Below, piece by piece: positions 7,206 through 13,220 of a DNA stretch of 13,220 nucleotides (the first letter of the stretch is position 1; the number at the start of each line of letters is the position of its first letter). Source of the DNA: DASZTU01 sp035547675 (lineage in GTDB: Bacteria; Pseudomonadota; Alphaproteobacteria; Rhizobiales; Devosiaceae); assembly GCA_035547675.1 (NCBI GenBank), contig DASZUI010000241.1, positions 1 to 13,220 on the forward strand. The letters are read 5' to 3'. A program made the translations under genes and the position numbers. The notes beneath the pieces are model-generated. The model searched no databases. It was not told the origin of the DNA and was given only the letters and a program-made list of their open reading frames with translations.

Positions 7206-8056
7206 CGCTGGTGCTGCCGGCTCCGATGGCGCGTGCGCGGCGGCTGCGCCTGGGGCGGCTGCCGGTCTCGCTGATCGCGGGCGGCGCCATCCTGCTCGTG
7301 AGCCTGCTGCTGGCGCTGTTTCCCGGGCGGATCGCGCCCTATGACCCGCTGGCTTTCGATTATGCGGCGCTGATGAAGGGGCCGAGCTGGGCGCATTGGT
7401 TCGGCAGCGACAATTTCGGCCGGGACGTGCTGAGCCGCACCATCTATGCCTATCGGCTCGACCTCGAGATCGCGGTCTTCGCCACCATCACGCCGTTTGT
7501 CGCCGGCTCGCTGATCGGGGCGCTGGTCGGCTATGCCGGGGGCGTGGTGGAAGCGGTGTTCGGGCGGGTGGTGGATGCGGTCATCACCTTTCCGCAGCTG
7601 GTGCTGGTGGTGGCGATCGTCGCCGTGCTCGGGCCGGGGCTCAACAACATGTTCATCGCCATCGGCATCGTCGACTGGGTCTATTTCGCCCGGCTGGTGG
7701 CCGCCGAAGTAAAGGTGCAGAAGCGGCTCGACTATGCCGATGCCGGCCGGGCCATGGGCTATACGCCGGCGCGCATCATCTTCCGCCACCTCTTGCCCAA
7801 TTCGATCACCCCGGCCATCGTCTATTGGATGACGGACATGGCGCTCGCGATCCTGCTCGGCTCGAGCCTGGGCTATCTCGGCCTCGGGGCGCAGCCGCCC
7901 GCCGCCGAATGGGGCGTGCAGATCGCCGACGGCAAGAATTTCATGACCACCGCCTGGTGGATGTCGGTGTTCCCCGGCATCGCCATCGTCGTCACGGGCC
8001 TCGCCTTCTCGCTGGTGGGCGACGGGCTCGCCGAGCTCTTGAGGACGCGGAAATGA
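7202..8056 (+). CDS. ABC peptide transporter permease, DppC/OppC-like
   Basis: A 284-aa inner-membrane permease. After a short basic N-terminus comes helix 1 (about 22-40), then the segment typical of DppC/OppC (FPGRIAPYDPL, HWFGSDNFGRDVLSR at 66-79). Further helices lie at about 93-112, 127-144, 149-165, 207-225 and 255-273, and the EAA loop at about 168-200 (RLDYADAGRAMGYTPARIIF). The ATG at 7202 overlaps the preceding stop (ATGA) and has GAGGG about 7 nt upstream. The same frame is open upstream to 6782, but only as a shadow inside the DppB-like gene. It pairs with that permease to form the transmembrane pore. Its own stop overlaps the first ATPase start by ATGA at 8053-8056. Confidence 0.95.
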   Translation: MTLVLPAPMARARRLRLGRLPVSLIAGGAILLVSLLLALFPGRIAPYDPLAFDYAALMKGPSWAHWFGSDNFGRDVLSRTIYAYRLDLEIAVFATITPFVAGSLIGALVGYAGGVVEAVFGRVVDAVITFPQLVLVVAIVAVLGPGLNNMFIAIGIVDWVYFARLVAAEVKVQKRLDYADAGRAMGYTPARIIFRHLLPNSITPAIVYWMTDMALAILLGSSLGYLGLGAQPPAAEWGVQIADGKNFMTTAWWMSVFPGIAIVVTGLAFSLVGDGLAELLRTRK

Positions 8057-9063
8057 ACGCGGTGGCCGACATGACGCCCGCCCCGGCGCTCGAGGTGCGC
8101 GGCCTGACCACCGTGTTCGAGAGTGCCGCCGGGCCGGTCAAGGCGGTGGACGATGTGGGGTTCGACGTGCTGCCCGGCGAGGTCGTCGGGCTGGTGGGCG
8201 AATCCGGCTCGGGCAAGAGCGTGACGCTGCGCTCGATCATGCGGCTGGTGCATGCGCCGGGCAAGGTTTCGGGGAGCGTGCGCTGGCAGGGGCGCGACCT
8301 CATCGGCCTGTCGGAAGCCGACCTGCGGGAAGTGCGCGGCGGGGAGATCGCCATGATCTTCCAGGAGCCGATGACGGCGCTCAACCCGGTGCTGCCGGTG
8401 GGCCTGCAGATCGAGGAAAACCTCGCCACCCATCTGGCGCTCGGCCGGCGCGAGCGGGCGAAACGGGCCGAGGAGCTGCTCGACATGGTCGGCATCCCCG
8501 AGGCCAGGCGCCGGCTCCACGATTATCCGCACCAGTTTTCCGGCGGCATGCGGCAGCGGGTGATGATCGCCATCGCGCTCGCCAGCAGCCCCAAGCTGCT
8601 GCTCGCTGACGAGCCGACGACGGCGCTCGACGTCACCATCCAGGACCAGATCCTCAAGCTCATCCTCAGGCTGCGCGACGAGCTTTCCATGTCCGTCGTG
8701 CTGGTGACGCACGACCTCGGCGTGGTGGCGGCGACCTGCGACCGCATGGCGGTGATGTATGCCGGGCGGATCGTCGAGACCGGCAGGGTGGCCGACATTT
8801 TCGCCGAGCCGCATCATCCCTATACGCGGGGCCTGCTCGGCTCGGTGCCGCAGGCGGGGACGGAGCGCTCGCAATTGCTCTCGATCGAAGGCACGCCGCC
8901 GGCGCTGTCGGCCATTCCGCCGGGCTGCGCCTTCCATCCGCGCTGCAGCTTCCATGTCGGGCGCTGCCTTGTCGACCGGCCGCCGCTCGACGGCTTCGCG
9001 CCGGGGCGGAGCGTCGCCTGCTTCGAGCACAGGCGGGTCGCGGCGGCGGGGCTGGCCCGATGA
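8053..9063 (+). CDS. ABC peptide transporter ATPase, DppD/OppD-like
   Basis: A 336-aa cytoplasmic ATPase. Walker A is GESGSGKS (49-56), Q-loop Q104, signature SGGMRQ (163-168), Walker B LLLADEP (182-188), and switch His H220 in VTHDLG. The C-terminal oligopeptide/dipeptide transporter extension carries four Cys: C292, C298, C305 and C323. This Cys set is shared by the family and has been linked to an iron-sulfur cluster in some oligopeptide transporters; that function is knowledge of relatives, not shown here. The ATG at 8053 gives an ATGA overlap with the permease stop, with GAGG about 8 nt upstream; an upstream open stretch to 7396 is a shadow of the permease gene. It pairs with the following ATPase to power import. 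Confidence 0.95.
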   Translation: MNAVADMTPAPALEVRGLTTVFESAAGPVKAVDDVGFDVLPGEVVGLVGESGSGKSVTLRSIMRLVHAPGKVSGSVRWQGRDLIGLSEADLREVRGGEIAMIFQEPMTALNPVLPVGLQIEENLATHLALGRRERAKRAEELLDMVGIPEARRRLHDYPHQFSGGMRQRVMIAIALASSPKLLLADEPTTALDVTIQDQILKLILRLRDELSMSVVLVTHDLGVVAATCDRMAVMYAGRIVETGRVADIFAEPHHPYTRGLLGSVPQAGTERSQLLSIEGTPPALSAIPPGCAFHPRCSFHVGRCLVDRPPLDGFAPGRSVACFEHRRVAAAGLAR

Positions 9064-10100
9064 ACGCCAGCCGAACCGATGTGCTGATCGCCGCCGAGGA
9101 CGTGACCAAAGCCTTCCCCATGCCGCAGAACCTGCTGCGGCAGCTTGCCGGACAGCCGCGGCTCTCGGTGCATGCGCTCAACGGGGTGAGCTTCACCCTC
9201 AATCGCGGCGAGACGCTGGGGGTGGTGGGCGAAAGCGGCTGCGGCAAGTCGACGCTCGCGCGGTGCCTGGTGCGCCTGCTCGATTGCGACGACGGGCGCA
9301 TCTGGTTCGACGGCGAGGATATTTCCACCTTCTCCGGCGCGGCGCGGCGGGACTTCAACCGCCGGGTGCAGATGATTTTCCAGGACCCCTATTCTTCGCT
9401 CAATCCGCGCATGAAGGTGCGCCAGATCCTCGGCGAGGCGCTGTCGGTCCACAGGATGCGGCCGCGGGCGGAAATTCCCGGCCGGATCGCCGAGCTGCTC
9501 GATCTCGTTCGCCTGCCGCCGGATGCGGCGGACCGCTACCCGCACGAATTCTCGGGCGGGCAGCGGCAGCGCATCGGCATCGCCCGGGCGCTCGCCGTCG
9601 AGCCGGAAGTGCTGGTAGCGGACGAGCTGGTGTCGGCGCTCGACGTTTCGGTGCAGGCGCAGGTGGTCAATCTGCTGCTCGACCTGCAGGAGCGGCTGAA
9701 ACTCACCGTAGTGTTCGTGGCGCACGACCTTCGCCTCGTCCGCCATATCTCGCACCGGGTGGCGGTGATGTATCTGGGCAAGATCGTCGAGATCGGGCCG
9801 ACGGAGCAATTGTTCGCCGCCCCGCGCCATCCCTATACCAAGGCGCTGCTCGACGCGGCGCCCGAGCTCGACCCGTCGCGCCGCTCGACGATTGCGGCGA
9901 CGCGGGGCGAGTTGCCGAGCCCCATCGATTTGCCCAAGGGATGCCTGTTCTCGACGCGGTGCCCGCATGTCTTCGAACGCTGCCGTGAGGAGCGGCCGCT
10001 GCTGACGGCGCGCGGACCGGGGCATGAGGCGGCCTGCCATCTTCCCGGCTTCGGCCAGCCCGCCGGCGAGGCGGCCGCCGCGGTTCTTCCTTCGATATGA
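9060..10100 (+). CDS. ABC peptide transporter ATPase, DppF/OppF-like
   Basis: A 346-aa second ATPase. Walker A is GESGCGKS (57-64), Q-loop Q108 in IFQDPYSSLNPR (a DppF/OppF hallmark), signature SGGQRQ (165-170), Walker B VLVADEL (184-190), and switch His H222. The Pro that usually follows the Walker B Glu is Leu (L190), a position that varies in relatives, and the catalytic Glu (E189) is kept. The C-terminal extension again has four Cys: C295, C301, C308 and C326. The ATG at 9060 overlaps the DppD-like stop (ATGA). Residues beyond about 328 are an Ala/Pro-rich tail. With the DppD-like protein it forms the nucleotide-binding pair of the importer. The M32 peptidase gene begins 10 nt after its stop. 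Confidence 0.95.
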   Translation: MNASRTDVLIAAEDVTKAFPMPQNLLRQLAGQPRLSVHALNGVSFTLNRGETLGVVGESGCGKSTLARCLVRLLDCDDGRIWFDGEDISTFSGAARRDFNRRVQMIFQDPYSSLNPRMKVRQILGEALSVHRMRPRAEIPGRIAELLDLVRLPPDAADRYPHEFSGGQRQRIGIARALAVEPEVLVADELVSALDVSVQAQVVNLLLDLQERLKLTVVFVAHDLRLVRHISHRVAVMYLGKIVEIGPTEQLFAAPRHPYTKALLDAAPELDPSRRSTIAATRGELPSPIDLPKGCLFSTRCPHVFERCREERPLLTARGPGHEAACHLPGFGQPAGEAAAAVLPSI

Positions 10101-10110
10101 GTTGTTTCCG

Positions 10111-11631
10111 ATGAGCTATGCCGCCTTCGCCGCCGAGATCGGCCGGATCAACGACCTGCTGTGCACGGTCAATCTGCTGGGCTGGGACTCGCGCACCATG
10201 ATGCCGCCGGGGGGCGTCGTGGCGCGGGGCAAGCAGGTTTCTACCCTCACCAGCCTCGCCCGCGAGCTGGCGACCGGCGACGCTCTGGCGCAGGCGATCG
10301 ACGGCGCACGGGAGGAACTGGCGGGCGCGGCGAACGACGATCCGCGCCGGAGGGCGGTGGAACAGGCGGCGGCCGAAATCGGGGTGCTGAAGCGCATCCC
10401 CGCCGCCCTTATCGCCGAAGCCGCCGACCTCAAGACGCGGGCGCATTCGGCCTGGGCCGAGGCACGGGCGAACAATGATTTTCAGGCCTATGCGCCGACC
10501 CTCTCGCGGATGATCGCGCTGCAGCGGGAAATGGCGGGCGCCATCGGCTTCAGCGGGCATCCCTATGACGCGCTGCTCGGCATTTATGAGCCGGGCATGA
10601 CGCTCAAGCGGCTGGAAAAACTGTTTGCCGAGCTCAAGGCGGGGCTGGCGCCGCTGATCGAAAGGGCGCTCGCCGCGCCACAGCCGCGCACGGACTTCCT
10701 GCGCCGCCCCTACCCCGTCGCGGCGCAGAAGGCGTTCGGGCTCAAAATGGCGGAACGGCTCGGCTACGACCTGAACCGCGGGCGGCTCGACGACACGGTG
10801 CACCCGTTCGAGATTTCCTTCACCCGCAACGATGTCCGCATCACCTCGCGCTTCCGCGAGAACTGGCTGCCGGGCGGCTTCTTCGCGCTCTGGCACGAGG
10901 CCGGCCACGGCATGTATGAGCAGGGCGTGGCGGAGGACTTCACGCGCTCGATCTTCGCCACCGACCTCGTCAACCTCTATGCGGTGGGCGGGGCGAGCTT
11001 CGGCATGCATGAGAGCCAGTCGCGGCTGTGGGAGAACCGGGTGGGCCGGTCGCGGCGGTTCTGGGAGCTGCACTTCGGCGAGCTGCAATCCACGTTCCCC
11101 GAGCAATTGAGGGATGTGACGACGCTCGAGTTCTGGCGCTCGGTCAACCAGGTGCGGCCGGATTTCATCCGGGTGGAGGCGGACGAGCTGACCTATGATC
11201 TCCACATCATCCTGCGCGCCGAGATCGAGGCGGGGCTGATGGCCGGCGAGATCGAGGTGGCCGACCTGCCCGGGGCGTGGAACGACAAGGTCCGCGCCTA
11301 TCTCGGGCTCGAGGTGCCGAACGACACGCTGGGCGTGCTGCAGGATGTGCACTGGTCGCATGGCTATGTCGGTTCGTTCCCGACCTATACGCTGGGCAAT
11401 GTCATGGCCTCGCAGATCTTCGCCGCCGCACGGGCCGCGCCGGGCGTGGCGGCCGGACTGGACAGCGGCGACTATGCGCCCCTGCGCGGCTGGCTGACCG
11501 AGAACGTCTATCGGCATGGCCGGGCGTCCTCGCCGGACGAGACGCTGCGGCGGGTGACGGGACGCGGGCTCGACACCGGGCCCTATATCGCCGACCTCGC
11601 CGCCAAGATCGACATGCTGGTGACACCGTGA
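10111..11631 (+). CDS. M32 family metallocarboxypeptidase (Taq carboxypeptidase type)
   Basis: A 506-aa protein, the usual length for M32. It removes C-terminal residues from peptides in the cytoplasm. The zinc motif is HEAGH (262-266) within ALWHEAGHGMYEQG; the third ligand is expected to be E301 in the family motif HESQSRLWEN (300-309). Other M32 segments are LLGWDSRTMMPPGG (22-35), HPF (231-233) and DVRITSRF (241-248). The spacing from the second His to the Glu ligand is 35 residues, about nine more than I recall for well-studied M32 enzymes (26). The ATG at 10111 was chosen because it lies 10 nt after the ATPase stop and gives the normal N-terminus; the open frame back to 10024 is inside the ATPase gene. 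There is no signal peptide. Its stop overlaps the next start as GTGA. Confidence 0.93.
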   Translation: MSYAAFAAEIGRINDLLCTVNLLGWDSRTMMPPGGVVARGKQVSTLTSLARELATGDALAQAIDGAREELAGAANDDPRRRAVEQAAAEIGVLKRIPAALIAEAADLKTRAHSAWAEARANNDFQAYAPTLSRMIALQREMAGAIGFSGHPYDALLGIYEPGMTLKRLEKLFAELKAGLAPLIERALAAPQPRTDFLRRPYPVAAQKAFGLKMAERLGYDLNRGRLDDTVHPFEISFTRNDVRITSRFRENWLPGGFFALWHEAGHGMYEQGVAEDFTRSIFATDLVNLYAVGGASFGMHESQSRLWENRVGRSRRFWELHFGELQSTFPEQLRDVTTLEFWRSVNQVRPDFIRVEADELTYDLHIILRAEIEAGLMAGEIEVADLPGAWNDKVRAYLGLEVPNDTLGVLQDVHWSHGYVGSFPTYTLGNVMASQIFAAARAAPGVAAGLDSGDYAPLRGWLTENVYRHGRASSPDETLRRVTGRGLDTGPYIADLAAKIDMLVTP

Positions 11632-12608
11632 GCGACCAGAAAACCGGCCGGCCGGCGCTCGCCATCCATGGCGGCTGCGGGGTGATGGCGAAGCTCGGCC
11701 TCACCGAAGAGGAGTGGGCGGCGGCGCGGGCCGATCTGGCCGCGGCGCTGAAGGCGGGCTGGGCGGTACTGTCGGCCGGCGGGCCGGCGCTCGACGCGGT
11801 CGAGGCGGCGATCGTCGTCATGGAGGATTCGCCGCAGTTCAATGCCGGGCATGGCGCGGCGCTCAATGCGGCGGGCGAGCACGAGCTCGATGCCTCGATC
11901 ATGCGCGGCGCAGACCGGGCGGCCGGGTCGGTGACGCTGGTGCGGCGCATCCGCAATCCGATCCGCGCGGCGCGGGCGGTGCTGGAATCCGGCGGGCCGG
12001 TGATGCTGGGCGGCAGCGCCGCCGACGATTTCGCGGCCGCGGCCGGGCTCGACATGGTCGAACCCTCCTATTTCACCACCGAGCGGCGGGTGAAGGCGCT
12101 GGCGAGCCTCAAGGCGCGCGCGGCGGACGGCACCATTCGCGCCGCCAGCGAGGCGGAAAAGCACGGCACGGTGGGCGCGGTCGCCCTCGACAGCGCCGGC
12201 CACCTCGCCGCCGGCACCTCGACGGGCGGCTACAACAACAAGCCGGTCGGCCGGATCGGCGACAGTCCGATCATCGGCGCGGGCACCTATGCCCGCGACG
12301 GCGTCTGCGCCGTCTCCTGCACCGGGGCGGGCGAATATTTCATCCGCCATGCGGTGGGGCACGAGATCGCCAGCCGCATGGCCTATCTCGGCGAAGACGT
12401 GACCGAAGCGGCGGCGCGTGTCGTGGCGGAACTCACCCCCCATGGCATCGGCGCCGGGCTGGTCGCCATCGACAGCGCCGGCACCATCACCGCGCCCTTC
12501 AATACCGACGGCATGTTCCGCGGCTGGGTGACCGCCGATGGCGAAATGACCGTCGCCACCCACCACCAGGCGGTCGCCTGGACCGACCCTTTCGATGCGG
12601 GCAAGTAG
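11628..12608 (+). CDS. Plant-type isoaspartyl peptidase/L-asparaginase (Ntn hydrolase)
   Basis: A 326-aa precursor. The N-terminal segment LAIHGGCGVM (11-20) and FNAGHGAALN (71-80) are typical of the family. Self-cleavage should occur before T181 in HGTVGAVALD (179-188), making this Thr the nucleophile of the beta subunit. Substrate-site segments follow: TSTGG (197-201), GRIGDSPIIGAGTYA (208-222) and CTGAGEYFIR (231-240). Enzymes of this group cleave beta-aspartyl dipeptides from damaged proteins and, less well, asparagine; aspartylglucosaminidase is a related alternative. The start is GTG at 11628, forming a GTGA overlap with the carboxypeptidase stop and preceded by GGTGA. An open frame back to 11277 is a shadow of the M32 gene. 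It is the last gene of the rightward block, and the coupling suggests it shares a peptide-degrading role with the carboxypeptidase. Confidence 0.94.
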   Translation: MSDQKTGRPALAIHGGCGVMAKLGLTEEEWAAARADLAAALKAGWAVLSAGGPALDAVEAAIVVMEDSPQFNAGHGAALNAAGEHELDASIMRGADRAAGSVTLVRRIRNPIRAARAVLESGGPVMLGGSAADDFAAAAGLDMVEPSYFTTERRVKALASLKARAADGTIRAASEAEKHGTVGAVALDSAGHLAAGTSTGGYNNKPVGRIGDSPIIGAGTYARDGVCAVSCTGAGEYFIRHAVGHEIASRMAYLGEDVTEAAARVVAELTPHGIGAGLVAIDSAGTITAPFNTDGMFRGWVTADGEMTVATHHQAVAWTDPFDAGK

Positions 12609-12611
12609 GGC

Positions 12612-13051
12612 GCGCGCTGCCCATGGTTCGACAGGCTCACCATGAGGTGGGAGTTGGTTTCACCATGAAGTCGTGGAGGCTCCTCCCGAAAAGCCCCCAC
12701 GACCTCATCCTGAGCCTGTCGAAGGATGGGCAACGCGCACCCTCGGCCCAAAAGCGGGCAGGTAAGCACGCGTTGCCCATGGTTCGAGGCTCGGCTCCCG
12801 CCTCGCACCTCACCATGAGGTTGGGGGGTTCTTCCACGACCTCATCCTGAGGTGCGAACGAAGGGAGCCTCGAAGGATGGGCCGCGCGCGCTGCCGCCTC
12901 GGCCCAAAAGCGGGCAGGTAGAGTGCGCGCTGCCCATGGTTCGACAGGCTCACCATGAGGTGGGAGTTGGTTTCACCATGAGTTCGTGGAGGCTCCTCCC
13001 GAAAAGCCCCCACGACCTCATCCTGAGCCTGTCGAAGGATGGGCCACGCGC
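12612..13051. repeat. Three tandem long-hairpin repeat units (about 156-nt period)
   Basis: A gene-free spacer between convergent genes. Left arms start at 12620, 12776 and 12933; right arms end at 12730, 12881 and 13043. In each unit the left arm (CCCATGGTTCGA...ATGAGGT) pairs with the right arm (ACCTCATCC...GGATGGG) apart from two GG/CC blocks. Unit 1 (12612-12730) and unit 3 (12925-13043) are identical apart from 2 of 119 bases. Unit 2 has a different stem interior. A 24-nt linker beginning CCTCGGCCCAAAAGCG is identical at 12741 and 12897. An inner stem lies at 12671-12681 with 12692-12702. Sequences with TTCGACAGGCTCAGGATGAG are widespread REP-like repeats in alphaproteobacteria; I do not assign a named family. 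Confidence 0.85.
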
Positions 13052-13061
13052 GCCCGCGGGC

Positions 13062-13093
13062 CAAAAAGCAAAAGGCGGCCCAGGGGCCGCCTC
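13062..13093 (-). terminator. Intrinsic terminator of the chemotaxis receptor gene
   Basis: Read on the minus strand: AGGCGGCC, loop CCTG, GGCCGCCT, then TTTTGCTTTTT. An 8-bp GC-rich stem with a long T run is a strong rho-independent signal, about 60 nt after the receptor stop codon. On the plus strand it has no T run, so it acts leftward. Confidence 0.85.
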
Positions 13094-13138
13094 CCGCGCG
13101 ATCTGCTCCCGGCCTGCCCAGGGCGAACAGTCAGGAGC

Positions 13139-13155
13139 CTGAGGCGAAGCCTCAG
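13139..13155 (-). other. Small hairpin overlapping the receptor stop codon
   Basis: CTGAGGC (13139-13145), loop GAA, GCCTCAG (13149-13155), a perfect 7-bp stem. The minus-strand stop codon (13152-13154) lies in one arm. There is no T run, so it is not a terminator by itself; it may be chance or an mRNA 3-prime structure ahead of the terminator. Confidence 0.45.
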
Positions 13156-13220
13156 AACTCGCTCCAGTCGTCGTCCTTGAGGGCGGTGTTGCCGGCGGTG
13201 TTGCCCTTGGCGAGGTAGGA
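13152..13220 (-). CDS. Methyl-accepting chemotaxis protein, extreme C-terminus only
   Basis: Only the last 22 codons are inside the window. The tail is Asn/Thr/Gly-rich (AKGNTAGNTALK) and ends DDDWSEF. A flexible linker ending in an acidic Trp-x-x-Phe pentapeptide is the form of the CheR/CheB tethering tail of chemoreceptors (NWETF in Escherichia coli; similar acidic versions in rhizobia). The frame runs off the right edge, so sensor domain, membrane segments and methylation helices cannot be seen. It is followed by a strong terminator and is convergent with the isoaspartyl peptidase gene, so it belongs to a separate transcription unit. The call rests on a short tail and is therefore tentative but specific. 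Confidence 0.7.
   Translation of the reverse strand, partial: SYLAKGNTAGNTALKDDDWSEF

Noticed and set aside
10024..10110. N-terminal extension of the M32 gene
   Set aside because: It overlaps the C-terminus of the ATPase and adds a Pro/Arg-rich stretch not expected in M32 enzymes.
9703..11517. A 604-codon open frame on the minus strand, antisense to the second ATPase and M32 genes
   Set aside because: The plus-strand genes have full family motifs; the antisense product is Arg/His/Glu-rich with no recognisable motif. It is a by-product of high GC.
12612..13051. Possible CRISPR array
   Set aside because: The repeating units are about 156 nt, themselves hairpins, with near-identical linkers instead of unique spacers, and no cas genes are present.
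12852..13142. A 96-codon open frame in the repeat spacer
   Set aside because: It is built from the repeat units and terminator, has no ribosome site, and its near-copies occur in other frames in the first unit.

Overview
The window is GC-rich, tightly packed bacterial chromosome. Codon usage, the protein families, and intergenic spacers filled with hairpin-forming repeats point to an alphaproteobacterium, most likely in the Hyphomicrobiales (Devosia-like). That taxonomic call is inference, because no rRNA or marker gene is present.

Layout: two gene blocks diverge from one regulatory gap at about 4106-4270. The leftward (minus) block reads, in transcription order: a GntR-type regulator, a creatininase-family amidohydrolase, a ketopantoate-reductase-like dehydrogenase, a short-chain dehydrogenase, and an M20 metallopeptidase cut by the left window edge. 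The first four are joined by 4-nt ATGA stop/start overlaps. The rightward (plus) block encodes a complete dipeptide/oligopeptide ABC importer (periplasmic binding protein, two permeases, two ATPases), followed by an M32 carboxypeptidase and a plant-type isoaspartyl peptidase/asparaginase. The permease and ATPase genes are also linked by ATGA overlaps, and the last two genes by GTGA. A roughly 400-nt hairpin-rich mosaic separates the binding-protein gene from the first permease gene, which starts with TTG.

How the genes may work together: the importer would bring in a peptide or peptide-like amide, the three peptidases/amidases would hydrolyse it, and the creatininase-like enzyme plus two NAD(P)-dependent dehydrogenases would process a less usual product such as a cyclic amide or a hydroxy/keto acid. 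The regulator probably controls both directions from the shared gap, which holds two perfect inverted repeats and a TTGACA box. The true substrate cannot be read from sequence.

Right end: after the isoaspartyl peptidase there are three roughly 156-nt tandem units, each able to form a long hairpin, with covarying GG/CC positions. Then come an intrinsic terminator and the extreme C-terminus of a methyl-accepting chemotaxis protein on the minus strand, ending in an aromatic pentapeptide of the CheR/CheB-tethering type.
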